A stretch of 64,000 bases of DNA, taken from assembly GCA_944346885.1 (NCBI GenBank), contig CALVMR010000018.1, positions 105,294 to 169,293 on the forward strand. The letters run 5' to 3'. This document shows positions 15,525 to 24,014 of this stretch, one piece after another; within the stretch, counting starts at the first letter, position 1, and every line of letters starts with the position of its first letter. The stretch comes from an uncultured Clostridia bacterium. GTDB taxonomy: Bacteria > Bacillota > Clostridia > Christensenellales > Borkfalkiaceae. The position numbers and the translations under genes are program-made. Under the pieces are notes generated by a model. It ran no database searches, had not been told where the DNA came from, and saw only the letters and a list, made by a program, of their open reading frames with translations.

Positions 15525-16334
15525 TTGACGATCGACTTTCATACCCATGCGTGGCCGGAGAAACTGGCGGCGGGCGCGGTGCGTTCCCTTTCGGAAAAGG
15601 CGCACATCCCCGCTTTTACGGACGGCACGCTCGCCGGCCTGCGCGCGCTCATGCGCGCGCAGGGCGTGGAAAAATTTGTGCTTTTGAACATCGCCGTCAC
15701 CCCCCGTTCGGAGCGGCACGTCAACGATTTTGCCGTATCGCTCGCAAACGAGGAGGATATCATCCCCTTCGGTTCGGTGCATCCCGATTCGGAGAACGCG
15801 CTTTCGGAACTGAACAGGCTGAAAGCGGCGGGGGTGCGCGGCGTCAAATTCCACAACGAGTACCAAAACTTTTTCGTGGACGACGAAAAGGCGTTTCCGC
15901 TGTACGAGCGGTGCGCCGAGCTCGGACTCGTGATGCTCTTCCACGGCGGAAAAGATCTCGGCTTTGCGCCGCCCGTAAAAACGGCGCCCAAGCGGCTGCG
16001 CAGGGTGGCGGAGGCGTTCAAGGGCGCCAAGATCGTAGCCGCCCATCTCGGCGGGCAGCGCATGGAGGAGGAGGCGATCCAAGAGCTCGCCGCAACGGAC
16101 GTGTTCGTCGATACGAGCTATGCCGCGCGCTGCGCCTCGCCCGAACTCGGCGCAGAGGTGCTTGCCGCCTTCGGGGAGAACAGGGTGCTCTTCGGTACAG
16201 ACTGCCCGTGGGATACCCCGCAGAGCATGCGCGCGTGGCTGGAAAAGATCCCGCTGCCCGCGGCGGCGCGGGAAAAACTGTACTGCAAAAACGCCCTTTC
16301 GCTGTTGGGGCTTTCGGAGGGGGGCGAACGATGA
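15525..16334 (+). CDS. Amidohydrolase-2 family metal-dependent hydrolase
   Basis: A 269-residue TIM-barrel hydrolase of the amidohydrolase_2 family. It opens TIDFHTHAWPEK with the HxH metal ligands at residues 6 and 8, then GVKFHNEYQNF, MLFHGGKD, IVAAHLGGQRMEE (barrel His) and VLFGTDCPWDTPQ (catalytic Asp), all in the expected order. Family members hydrolyse or decarboxylate small cyclic or aromatic acids; the substrate here is unknown. TTG start at 15525 chosen because AAGGAGG precedes it by eight bases and no ATG lies near. Its stop overlaps the next ATG (ATGA), so it is translated with the aminopeptidases. Confidence 0.82.
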   Translation: MTIDFHTHAWPEKLAAGAVRSLSEKAHIPAFTDGTLAGLRALMRAQGVEKFVLLNIAVTPRSERHVNDFAVSLANEEDIIPFGSVHPDSENALSELNRLKAAGVRGVKFHNEYQNFFVDDEKAFPLYERCAELGLVMLFHGGKDLGFAPPVKTAPKRLRRVAEAFKGAKIVAAHLGGQRMEEEAIQELAATDVFVDTSYAARCASPELGAEVLAAFGENRVLFGTDCPWDTPQSMRAWLEKIPLPAAAREKLYCKNALSLLGLSEGGER

Positions 16335-17566
16335 AAAGATCGTCGATCAAAAATTACGCAAAACTCATTGCGCGCATGGGCGCAAGCGTGCAAAAGGGGC
16401 AGCACGTTGTGATCGCCGCGCAGACGGAGGCGCATGCGTTTGTCACGCTGCTCGCCGAAGAATGCTACGCGGCGGGCGCTGCAAAAGTCACCGTGGAATG
16501 GGAAAACGCGCAGCTTTTAAAACTCGCCTCCCGCTTTGAAGAGGTCAAGGAGCTGGCGTTTGTTTCCCCGTGGGAGGAGGCGCGCCTTGCCGAGCGCGCG
16601 CAAACGCCGCCCGTGCGCATCAAGATCGTATCCGCGGACCCCGCGGGCATGCAGGGCGCCGACCGCGAAAAGCTGACCCTTGCCGAAATGGCGCGTTCCG
16701 CCATCGTCAAGCCGTACAACGACGCGATGGCAAACCGCTATCAGTGGTGCGTTGCCGCCGTGCCTTCGGCAGGCTGGGCAAAGCGGGTGTTCCCGCACGA
16801 GCGCGCGGGCGCCGCCGTCGAAAAACTTTGGGAGCTGATCCTGCGCGTTTCCCGTGCGGACGGCAAGGATCCGCTTACCGACTGGATGTGGCACAACCGC
16901 GCCCTGCGCGAAAAGTGCGACGCGCTCAATGCGTTGGGGCTGCGCTCGCTCGAATACAGGAGCGCAAACGGAACGGACCTGCGCGTCGGGCTGATCGAGG
17001 GGGCAAAGTTCATCGCGGGCAGAAAAAAGACGGTGAGCGGCGCGCCCTTCAACCCGAACATCCCCACCGAAGAGTGCTTTACCACCCCCAAGCGCGGGGC
17101 GGCGGAGGGCACGGTGTATGCGGTAAAGCCGCTCTCGTACGGCGGCGAACTCATTGAAAATTTTTGGCTGCGGTTCGAGGGCGGCAAGGTTTGCGCCTGC
17201 GGCGCGGAAAAAAACGAAGCGCTGCTGCGCAGGATCGTATCGATGGACGAGGGGGCGGCATACCTCGGCGAATGCGCGCTCGTGCCCTACGATTCGCCCG
17301 TGAACCGGACGGGGATCCTCTTTTACAATACCCTCTTCGACGAAAACGCCTGCTGCCATCTGGCGCTGGGCAGGGGGTATTCCAATACGGTCGAAGGGTT
17401 CGAACGGATGAAAAAGGAGGACTTTTCGGCGATGGGCGTCAACGATTCGTCCGTTCACGTCGATTTTATGATCGGCGCGGCGGATCTTTCGGTGACGGGC
17501 ATTACGGCGCAGGGGCGGCGCGTACCGGTGTTTTGCAACGGTGCTTGGAGCGAAGAGTTGAGGTGA
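16331..17566 (+). CDS. M29-family aminopeptidase (copy 1)
   Basis: A 411-residue metallo-aminopeptidase of family M29 (AmpS/aminopeptidase T/PepS type), cytosolic, releasing N-terminal residues from peptides. Seen: NYAKLIARMGASVQKGQ at the start, FNPNIPTEECFTTPKRG (metal-ligand Glu), YLGECALVPYDSPVN (Glu), ENACCHLALG (His) and VHVDFMIG (His/Asp), which are the five ligand-bearing segments of the family. The ATG overlaps the upstream stop by four bases and has GGAGGGGGCG before it. The following gene is a close paralogue four bases downstream. Confidence 0.92.
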   Translation: MKRSSIKNYAKLIARMGASVQKGQHVVIAAQTEAHAFVTLLAEECYAAGAAKVTVEWENAQLLKLASRFEEVKELAFVSPWEEARLAERAQTPPVRIKIVSADPAGMQGADREKLTLAEMARSAIVKPYNDAMANRYQWCVAAVPSAGWAKRVFPHERAGAAVEKLWELILRVSRADGKDPLTDWMWHNRALREKCDALNALGLRSLEYRSANGTDLRVGLIEGAKFIAGRKKTVSGAPFNPNIPTEECFTTPKRGAAEGTVYAVKPLSYGGELIENFWLRFEGGKVCACGAEKNEALLRRIVSMDEGAAYLGECALVPYDSPVNRTGILFYNTLFDENACCHLALGRGYSNTVEGFERMKKEDFSAMGVNDSSVHVDFMIGAADLSVTGITAQGRRVPVFCNGAWSEELR

Positions 17567-17570
17567 CGCC

Positions 17571-18797
17571 ATGCAGAAAACGATGCTGCAAAATTATGCG
17601 AAATTGCTTGCGCGCACGGGGCTGAACGTGCAAAAGGGGCAGCAGGTGATCATCTGCGCGGAGGCAGACCGCGCGGAATTTGCCGCCCTTGCGGCGGAGG
17701 AGTGCTACCGTGCGGGCGCGGCGAGCGTGCGCATGGAATGGGGCTTTCAGCCGCTGCGCCGCTTGGCGGCGGAGCGGGAGAGCGAAGAAACGCTCTCCCT
17801 CGTTGCGCCGTGGGAGGAGGAGAAGCTGCGCGGCGAAACGCATACCCTTCCCGCGCGGCTGTATTTGGAGAGCGAAAGCCCGGACGGCATGGCGGGGATC
17901 GACGAGGGAAAATACGCCCGTTCGATGGCGGCGCGTGCCGGCGTGTTGAAGCCGTACAAGGATAAGATGGAAAACAAGTACCAGTGGTGCATTGCCGCCG
18001 TGGCGGGGCGGGAATGGGCGAAAAAGGTGTACCCGAAGTATCCAGCCGCCGCCGCGGAGGAAAAGCTGTGGCTCTCGATCCTGCGCTGCGCCCGCGCGGC
18101 GGAGGGCAGCCCCGTTGCCAATTGGCAGGAGCACAACGCGCGGCTTGCCGCGCGCTGTGCCGCGCTGAACGCGCTGGGGCTCTGCGCGCTCGAATACGAG
18201 GCGGGCAACGGTACGCGCCTGCGCGTCGGGCTGTTGCCGGGCGGGCTGTTTTTGGGCGGCGAGGAGGAGACGCTTTCGGGCGTAAAATTCAACCCGAACA
18301 TCCCCTCCGAAGAGGTGTACACCACCCCGAAGCGGGGCGAGGCGGAGGGCGTCGTGTATTCTTCCAAACCGCTCTCTTGGCGCGGGCAGCTCATCCGCGG
18401 GTTTTCGCTGCGCTTTGCGGAGGGGCGGGTCGTCGAGGCGCACGCCGCTTCGGGCGAGGCGGCGCTCAAACGCCTCATCGGCATGGACGAGGGGGCGGCG
18501 TATCTCGGCGAATGCGCGCTCGTGCCCTACGATTCGCCCGTCAACAATACGGGCACGCTCTTTTACAATACGCTGTTCGACGAAAATGCCTGCTGCCACT
18601 TGGCGCTCGGAAGCGGCTTTACCAACTGCGTTTCGGGCTGGGAGCGGCGTTCGCCGGAAGAACTGCACGCGCTGGGCGTCAACGATTCCGTCGTGCACGC
18701 CGATTTTATGATCGGAACGGACGATCTGTGCATTACGGGCATTGCCGAAGGCGGCAGGCGGGTGCCGATTTTTAAGGACGGCGGCTGGGCGTTTTAA
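17571..18797 (+). CDS. M29-family aminopeptidase (copy 2)
   Basis: A 408-residue paralogue of the preceding gene with the same architecture and ligand motifs: FNPNIPSEEVYTTPKRGE, YLGECALVPYDSPVN, ENACCHLALG and VHADFMIGTDDL. The two proteins look roughly half identical, strongest in the C-terminal metal domain and weakest in residues 30-120, so substrate preference may have diverged. ATG at 17571 with GAGGTGA upstream. It closes the long operon; a terminator follows 20 bases after the stop. Confidence 0.92.
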   Translation: MQKTMLQNYAKLLARTGLNVQKGQQVIICAEADRAEFAALAAEECYRAGAASVRMEWGFQPLRRLAAERESEETLSLVAPWEEEKLRGETHTLPARLYLESESPDGMAGIDEGKYARSMAARAGVLKPYKDKMENKYQWCIAAVAGREWAKKVYPKYPAAAAEEKLWLSILRCARAAEGSPVANWQEHNARLAARCAALNALGLCALEYEAGNGTRLRVGLLPGGLFLGGEEETLSGVKFNPNIPSEEVYTTPKRGEAEGVVYSSKPLSWRGQLIRGFSLRFAEGRVVEAHAASGEAALKRLIGMDEGAAYLGECALVPYDSPVNNTGTLFYNTLFDENACCHLALGSGFTNCVSGWERRSPEELHALGVNDSVVHADFMIGTDDLCITGIAEGGRRVPIFKDGGWAF

Positions 18798-18816
18798 CGC
18801 GAAAAAAAAAGAAAGC

Positions 18817-18852
18817 GCGGCGGCGGGGATCTCCCCGCCGCCGCTTCGTTTT
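18817..18852 (+). terminator. Intrinsic terminator of the rnj-to-M29 operon
   Basis: GCGGCGGCGGGG (18817-18828), loop ATCT, CCCCGCCGCCGC (18833-18844), then TTCGTTTT. An A9 tract precedes it. Confidence 0.75.
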
Positions 18853-18854
18853 GC

Positions 18855-18929
18855 GGTGCATATCGGGCGCGTATCGTCGCATGAGGTGCATAGCGGCGCG
18901 TATCGCCGCACGGGGTGCAGAGCGGTGCG
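18855..18929. repeat. Short tandem repeat, 2.5 copies of ~30 bases
   Basis: Units at 18855-18884, 18885-18913 and 18914-18929 share GGTGCAnAnCGGnGCG; each full unit also contains GCGTATCG(T/C)CGCA. It lies in the convergent gap between the aminopeptidases and the ABC-2 permease and holds no ORF. Confidence 0.7.
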
Positions 18930-18971
18930 AAAAGGCGCGGCAAACCGCCGCGCTTTTTTGCCGCCGCAATG

Positions 18972-20534
18972 TTACACGAACAGCTTTGCCCTTTTCAGCC
19001 AAACGAGGAGGCATGCGGCGAGGGCGGCGTACACGGCGGCGAGCGCAAGCAGCGGGATCCAGCCGAAAAAGACGGTCAGCGCCGTCACCGCCAGCCCCGG
19101 CACCATGGCGCCGAGCGCGAGGATGGAGACGGGGGCGGAGCGTTTTACGACCTGTGTTTCCTGCGTCCAATCGTACTTCGGATATTTGTAATTCAAAAAA
19201 ATGCCGCCGAGCGCGACCAGCGCCGCCGCGGCGATGCACGAAAGCGGGCAGAGCAGGTAGGCGTGCCACTGCGCGCCGCCGAGGAGGCAGCATACCAGCG
19301 CCGCCGCCGCCGAAACGGGCGCGTCCAGCGCAAACGTCGGCAGCGCTTTTGCAAGCAGGATCTTGCGCGCGGAGAGCGGCATGGCAAACAGCTGCCCGCG
19401 CGCCGTTCCCTCCATGGAGAGGGCGGAAGCGGAGGGGCAGGCGCTGCCGAGCATGGCGACGGTGATCGCCGCCATCATATACGGCAGGTTGGCTTTGAGC
19501 AGCGGAACGCTTTGCGCCGTTTCGCCGAATCCCGTCGGAAGGACGATGACGAGCAGCGCGATGACGAGCAGCCCGCCGACGCTGTTCAAGAGGTAGGCGG
19601 GAGAGCCGAACAGGCGGCGGAACTCCTTTTTGACGAGCGCGGAAAAGGCGGAGGAGCGCTTGATCTGCTTTGCTTTGTAAGCGCCGCGCGCGGCGCGCGC
19701 CTGCAAGGAGGCGCGGATGCGCGTATAACAGAGGGTTGCGATCAGGCAAAAGAGGGCGGCGAGCGCCGCCGAGCCGCCCGCAAAGGCAAACACGCCCCAA
19801 ACCGCTTCGCCCGTCAGCGTTTTGTCGAGCAGCAGCGCGGGCGGGTACGCCTTGCCGATGAGGACGCTTGCAAGGTCCGTAAGGTCCGCCCACGGGTCCG
19901 GTCCGGCGGAAAAGGCGAACAAAAAGTACACCGCCATCAACGCCCCGAACGCGAGGATGCCGAACACGGCGCGCAGCACGTTGCGGTGTTTGAACCCCGC
20001 CGTGAGCGCGGAGAGCAGCGTTCCGACCGCAAGCGATACGGCAAGCGGGGCGAGCGGCGCGCACAGCGCCGCCAAAACGATCGCGCCCAGCGCGCCGAAG
20101 GAAAACCCGACGTACACAAAATATACGATCGCGGCGGGCAGCATAAACAGCAGCGCAAAGCCGAAGTTGGGCAGGTATGCGCAGAGCAGGCGGGAGACGA
20201 TCAGATCCCGTTTTTTGACGGGCATGCTCATGACTAGGTCATAATCGCGCACGGCAAACAGCCCGCCCGCGCCGCGCACGAGCGCGTACACGAACACGGT
20301 AAAGGAGCAGATCGCCAGCATGAATGCGGGAACGTGCCCGCCCATGCCCTGTTCGGCAAGCAGCACGCAGACCGCCGCCGTAAAGCCGAGCAGGACCAAA
20401 GCGGCGGCGCCGATCGCCGCCGCCGCGCCGAACAGCCTGCGCTTTGCCCGCCTGTCCGTGCTGTGGAGCGCCTTGTTCAGCCCGAACATTTCCAAAAGCT
20501 GTATTTTGGTGAGCAGCGCCCATTTAGCCTTCAC
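18972..20534 (-). CDS. ABC-2 type transporter, permease subunit
   Basis: A 520-residue integral membrane protein with about twelve hydrophobic segments in two halves, separated by a basic cytoplasmic stretch (YKAKQIKRSSAFSALVKKEF). The pattern matches two-half exporter permeases (ABC-2 type) that work with a separate ATPase. Inferred role: export or extraction of a lipid, peptide or drug at the cytoplasmic membrane. GTG at 20534 is chosen because GGAGGTG precedes it by seven bases; it lies inside the end of the ATPase gene (11-base overlap), so translation is coupled. Much of the protein is Ala/Leu/Val, so no substrate clue is visible. Confidence 0.82.
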   Translation of the reverse strand: MKAKWALLTKIQLLEMFGLNKALHSTDRRAKRRLFGAAAAIGAAALVLLGFTAAVCVLLAEQGMGGHVPAFMLAICSFTVFVYALVRGAGGLFAVRDYDLVMSMPVKKRDLIVSRLLCAYLPNFGFALLFMLPAAIVYFVYVGFSFGALGAIVLAALCAPLAPLAVSLAVGTLLSALTAGFKHRNVLRAVFGILAFGALMAVYFLFAFSAGPDPWADLTDLASVLIGKAYPPALLLDKTLTGEAVWGVFAFAGGSAALAALFCLIATLCYTRIRASLQARAARGAYKAKQIKRSSAFSALVKKEFRRLFGSPAYLLNSVGGLLVIALLVIVLPTGFGETAQSVPLLKANLPYMMAAITVAMLGSACPSASALSMEGTARGQLFAMPLSARKILLAKALPTFALDAPVSAAAALVCCLLGGAQWHAYLLCPLSCIAAAALVALGGIFLNYKYPKYDWTQETQVVKRSAPVSILALGAMVPGLAVTALTVFFGWIPLLALAAVYAALAACLLVWLKRAKLFV

Positions 20535-21252
20535 TGCCGAGCACCTCCAAAAACACCTGTTCCAAGCTCTCGTCGCCGCGCACTTCGTCCGTGTTCCCTT
20601 CGGCGACCAGCGTTCCGTTTTTGATGATGGCGATGCGGTTGCAAAGTTTTTCGGCAACGTCTAAAACGTGCGTGGAAAAGAAGATGGCGGCGCCGCGGCT
20701 GCACAGTTCGCGGAACACTTCTTTGACGCGGAAAGCGGCTTCGGGGTCCAGCCCCACGAACGGCTCGTCCAGCAAAAGCAGCTTCGGTTCGTGCAAAAGC
20801 GCCGCCGTCAGGGCGAGTTTTTGCTTCATCCCGTGCGAATACGCGCCGATAAGCGACGCAAGGTCGCCTTCGATGCGGAACATGCCGGCATAGCGGGCGA
20901 TGCGATCGGCGCGCGCCTGTTTTTCCACGCCGTAGATATCCGCCACAAAATTCAGGTATTGGACGCCCGTCAAAAAATCGTACAGATCGGGGTTGTCGGG
21001 GATGTAGGCGGTCATCTGTTTGCAGGGGATCGGCTCTTTGCGCACGGAGCGCCCGCCGATGCGGATATCGCCCTCTTTAAAATCGAGCACGCCCGCGCAG
21101 GCGCGCAGCGTCGTCGTCTTTCCCGCGCCGTTCTGCCCGATAAAGCCGCAGATATCGCCTTCGCGCACGGTCAGCGTCAGGTCGTTTACGGCGTTGCGCT
21201 TTCCGTCATAGCTCTTGGTATAATGCAAAATTTCCAAAACGGGGGCGTTCAT
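20524..21252 (-). CDS. ABC transporter ATP-binding protein (ABC-2 exporter type)
   Basis: A 242-residue ATPase: Walker A GQNGAGKTT at residues 39-47, Q-loop region, ABC signature in the variant form YSHGMKQKL near 135, Walker B LLLLDEPFVGLDPEA near 155 and H-loop FSTHVLD. The variant signature and ADIYGVEKQ-type helical domain are usual for CcmA/NatA-like exporters. ATG at 21252 is preceded by AAAGGAG six bases upstream; an in-frame start 20 codons earlier is upstream of that site and lies almost at the promoter. First gene of a two-gene operon with the permease. Confidence 0.92.
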   Translation of the reverse strand: MNAPVLEILHYTKSYDGKRNAVNDLTLTVREGDICGFIGQNGAGKTTTLRACAGVLDFKEGDIRIGGRSVRKEPIPCKQMTAYIPDNPDLYDFLTGVQYLNFVADIYGVEKQARADRIARYAGMFRIEGDLASLIGAYSHGMKQKLALTAALLHEPKLLLLDEPFVGLDPEAAFRVKEVFRELCSRGAAIFFSTHVLDVAEKLCNRIAIIKNGTLVAEGNTDEVRGDESLEQVFLEVLGSEG

Positions 21253-21312
21253 ATCCACTCCTTTCGGCGGGGCGTTGCGGCGTTTTCGCGCCGCCCCCGC
21301 TCGCACACACAT

Positions 21313-21341
21313 AGTATCACATGCGGGGGGGGGTACGTCAA
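21313..21341 (-). promoter_or_regulatory. Promoter with a C9 tract in its spacer, for the ABC-2 operon
   Basis: On the minus strand TTGACG, 17-base spacer containing nine consecutive C, and GATACT (an overlapping TACTAT would give a 19-base spacer). The homopolymer inside the spacer would change promoter strength if its length varied by slippage. Confidence 0.5.
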
Positions 21342-21382
21342 CCTTTTCGCCGCCGAACGGCGCACCTTTTCGTTTTGCCGCA

Positions 21383-21415
21383 AAAAAAGCGGGCGCCCCG
21401 CATGCGGGGCGCCCG
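21383..21415 (-). terminator. Intrinsic terminator of the sialate O-acetylesterase gene
   Basis: Perfect palindrome: CGGGCGCCCCGC (21390-21401) pairs with 21404-21415. On the minus strand CTTTTTTTG follows. It lies about 45 bases after the stop codon. Confidence 0.85.
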
Positions 21416-21458
21416 AAAGAAAAGGAGGAAGCGCGGCAAATCGAGCCGCGCGTTCGGG

Positions 21459-23174
21459 TTAGGCGGTCACCGTTGTTTCAAACTGGTCGGCGGGCAAGCC
21501 CGCGCCGTTGAACAAAGACATATACAGCCGCACGTTGTTGCGGTCCAGCTTCGGGTAATTGTAATAGCCGTAGCGCACGGAAACGATCTCGGCGACTTCT
21601 TCGCAGGTGACTTCCACGGTGTTTTCGCCGACGGATTCTCCCTTTGCGGGGTAATACACGCCGTCCTCGCCCGCCGCTTCCAAGTTGCGGGAGGCGTTTT
21701 CCACGATCATGCCGCCCGCCGCGTTGCTGAACGAAAGCACGGCTTTTTCCCCGCTGCGCACCGCCGAAAGCAGCACGGGCGAGCTCCAATCCCCGTCCGC
21801 GCCGTAAAAGGCGTCCAGCACTTTCCATGCGGCGCGGATGCCCACGGTGTCTTTGTCGGCGGGGTGCAGCTCGTCGTAATCGCCCGTATCCACGTTTACG
21901 GTGCGGTACACTTTGTTGAGCGTTTCCGCCTTTTTCTGCTCTTCGCGGATGCGGAAGGGCGAAGCGGAGACTGTGCCGACGCTCGTATCCGTCATGGCAT
22001 AGCCGTCGGGCACTTCGTCGTTTTCGCCGTAGCGGGGCAGCCCGATGAGGAGGAAGGGGAGTTCGTAGCCGAAGTCTGCCCGCCAGCCCAAGATCATCGC
22101 TTTGAGCGAATCGCCGTAGGAGAGCGGCTGCCCTTCGCCTTGATACCAAACCGCCGATTTGAATTTGAATCCGAGGAGGGGGTAGATGTATTGGTTGTAG
22201 CACCTGCCCGCCTTGTTGGAAGGATCCGTTACGGCAAGGTCGCCGCCGTAGAGGCAGACGTCTTTGTTCGCCTCATACGTCTCTTCGCTCATCCATGTGG
22301 GGATGTTGGTCGCGCCCAGCGCCGCAAACACCGCGCCGACGGGGATCCCCGTTTTTTGCTGCAATTCGGTGAGGAACCAGCATCCGACGGCGGAAAACGT
22401 TGTCATCGTCTGCGCGGTGCTCTGCGTCCAAACGCCGCCCGCGTCCGTCTTTTTTTGGTTTTGCGCGTACACGGGGTCGGTCGCTTCGCGCACGGGGATC
22501 TGGTACAGGCGGATGTTTTCATTGTCGCAGGCGGCAAGTTTTTCCTGCGTTTTTGCGGCGATCGCCGCGTTGCGTTCGGCGCTGTCTCCCGCGTACTGCG
22601 CGTACGTCGGTTCCAGCTGCGAGGGTTTGTACGCGCCCGTATGCATGCCGAAATCGCCGTTTAAGCACATTGCCATGCTCCACGCCATGTTGGACTGCCC
22701 GGAGAGGAGGAACACCTCGCCGAAGCACACGTTTTGTATGGTCCGCTTGCCCTGCGCGCAGAGCAGTTCGAGGGTGTAGCCGCTGCCCGCCTCGTGCGGG
22801 GCGAGGTAAACGGTAAAGTTGCCGTTTTCCACCGTGCCGTAGTACACTTCCCCGTCCACGCGCACGGCTACTTCGGAGGCGCTCGTCGTGCCCCAGATGC
22901 GCGTAACGGCGTTGCGCTGTAAGATCATGTTGTCGCCAAACAGCGAATTCGGCGTAAACAGCGCCGCGTTTTCCGCCGCGTTTTGGGGCAGGGAAAAGGT
23001 CGCCTCCGTGATCACTTTTTCCATGTTTTCGGTATTCACCTCGTTGAAATTTTCACCGAGGGCGGGGTCGGTACCGCTCCCGCCGCCCGGCTCTTTGCCC
23101 GGCGGCGTTTCGCCGCAGCCCGCCAAGGCGAACAGCGCCAAAAGGCAGGCGAGCAGCAACGCTGCAACTTTCAT
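21459..23174 (-). CDS. Sialate O-acetylesterase-like lipoprotein
   Basis: A 571-residue surface lipoprotein: signal peptide with lipobox LAGC (Cys20), a Gly/Pro-rich linker, then a SASA-type SGNH esterase. The fold's markers are present: LFGDNMILQR near 78, VFLLSGQSNMAWSM with the candidate nucleophile Ser161, WYQGEGQPLS (oxyanion Gly and Glu region) and YDELHPADKDTVG with the Asp/His pair. Such enzymes remove O-acetyl groups from sialic acids or from xylan/pectin-type sugars. A promoter and terminator of its own flank the gene, so it is monocistronic. The ATG follows GCGGAGGAAAGACCC. It lies 4 kb from the glycan locus and may serve it, but it is not in that operon. Confidence 0.85.
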   Translation of the reverse strand: MKVAALLLACLLALFALAGCGETPPGKEPGGGSGTDPALGENFNEVNTENMEKVITEATFSLPQNAAENAALFTPNSLFGDNMILQRNAVTRIWGTTSASEVAVRVDGEVYYGTVENGNFTVYLAPHEAGSGYTLELLCAQGKRTIQNVCFGEVFLLSGQSNMAWSMAMCLNGDFGMHTGAYKPSQLEPTYAQYAGDSAERNAAIAAKTQEKLAACDNENIRLYQIPVREATDPVYAQNQKKTDAGGVWTQSTAQTMTTFSAVGCWFLTELQQKTGIPVGAVFAALGATNIPTWMSEETYEANKDVCLYGGDLAVTDPSNKAGRCYNQYIYPLLGFKFKSAVWYQGEGQPLSYGDSLKAMILGWRADFGYELPFLLIGLPRYGENDEVPDGYAMTDTSVGTVSASPFRIREEQKKAETLNKVYRTVNVDTGDYDELHPADKDTVGIRAAWKVLDAFYGADGDWSSPVLLSAVRSGEKAVLSFSNAAGGMIVENASRNLEAAGEDGVYYPAKGESVGENTVEVTCEEVAEIVSVRYGYYNYPKLDRNNVRLYMSLFNGAGLPADQFETTVTA

Positions 23175-23209
23175 GGGTCTTTCCTCCGCGTCGGTGCGTT
23201 TCTGCGCAC

Positions 23210-23238
23210 AGTATACTATATTTGCGCTCCGTTTTCAA
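23210..23238 (-). promoter_or_regulatory. Promoter of the sialate O-acetylesterase gene
   Basis: Minus-strand TTGAAA, 17-base spacer, TATACT (complement of 23210-23215), about 30 bases upstream of the ATG. Confidence 0.7.
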
Positions 23239-23353
23239 CGGGGAGGGGCGCTTTTGCCGCATTCTTGAAAATAAAGAGATAATTTTAAACGAAAAATGAT
23301 AGTATCGGGCAGTTTTTTGATAGGCGAACGGAGTGCCCGAACGCCGCAAACAG

Positions 23354-23382
23354 TTGCCGCCCGCCCGCAAAAGTTGTATAAT
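23354..23382 (+). promoter_or_regulatory. Promoter of rdgB
   Basis: TTGCCG (23354-23359), 17-base spacer, perfect TATAAT (23377-23382). The leader contains a small hairpin GCGCGCC-GCA-GGCGCGC (23399-23415) just before the GGGAGG ribosome site. Confidence 0.65.
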
Positions 23383-23426
23383 AAGAGGGAGAAAGAGAGC
23401 GCGCCGCAGGCGCGCGGGAGGCGGAT

Positions 23427-24014
23427 ATGCAAACGATCGTGGCGGCGAGCGGCAACAAGGGAAAGCTGCGCGAGATCGCCGAAATTTTTAAAGGCTGCAA
23501 CGTCGTTTCCATGGCGGAGGCGGGGTTTTCGGGCGAGATCGAAGAAACGGGTTCCACGTTCGCGGAAAACGCGCTCCTCAAAGCGCGCACCGTGTGCAGG
23601 GCGCTGGGCGCGCCCGCCTTGGCGGACGATTCGGGGCTGTGCGTAGAGGCGCTGGGCGGGGCGCCCGGCATTTACAGCGCCCGTTTTTGCGGGCGGCACG
23701 GAGACGACGCCGCAAACAACGCGCTTTTGCTGCAAAAGCTCGCGGGCGTGCCTGCGCGGGAGCGGGGCGCGTACTTTGAAAGCTGTGTGGCGCTGTGCCT
23801 GCCGGACGGGCGCGAATTTACCGCGTCCGGGAAAACGTACGGAAGGATCCTGTGCGCGCCGCAGGGAACGAACGGGTTCGGGTACGACCCGCTCTTTTAC
23901 AGCGAAGAGCTGAACAAGTGCTTCGGAGAGGCTTCCGCCGCCGAAAAAAATGCCGTTTCGCACCGCGCAAAGGCGCTTGCCGCGCTCGCAAAAGCGGCGG
24001 AGGGCGTGTTTTGA
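23427..24014 (+). CDS. rdgB: XTP/dITP diphosphatase (Ham1/RdgB)
   Basis: House-cleaning pyrophosphatase that hydrolyses XTP, dITP and ITP to the monophosphates, keeping deaminated purines out of nucleic acids. The 195 residues hold the family motifs in order: ASGNKGKLREI near residue 7, STFAENALLKA, ADDSGLCVEALGGAPG, NGFGYDPLF and SHRAKAL. ATG at 23427 with GGGAGGC upstream. Its stop overlaps the TTG of the following phosphoesterase (TTGA), the same gene order as ysnA-ysnB in B. subtilis. Confidence 0.93.
   Translation: MQTIVAASGNKGKLREIAEIFKGCNVVSMAEAGFSGEIEETGSTFAENALLKARTVCRALGAPALADDSGLCVEALGGAPGIYSARFCGRHGDDAANNALLLQKLAGVPARERGAYFESCVALCLPDGREFTASGKTYGRILCAPQGTNGFGYDPLFYSEELNKCFGEASAAEKNAVSHRAKALAALAKAAEGVF

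Noticed and set aside
18855..18929. Possible CRISPR array from ~30-base repeats
   Set aside because: The units are directly adjacent with no spacers, there are only 2.5 copies and no cas gene is in the window.
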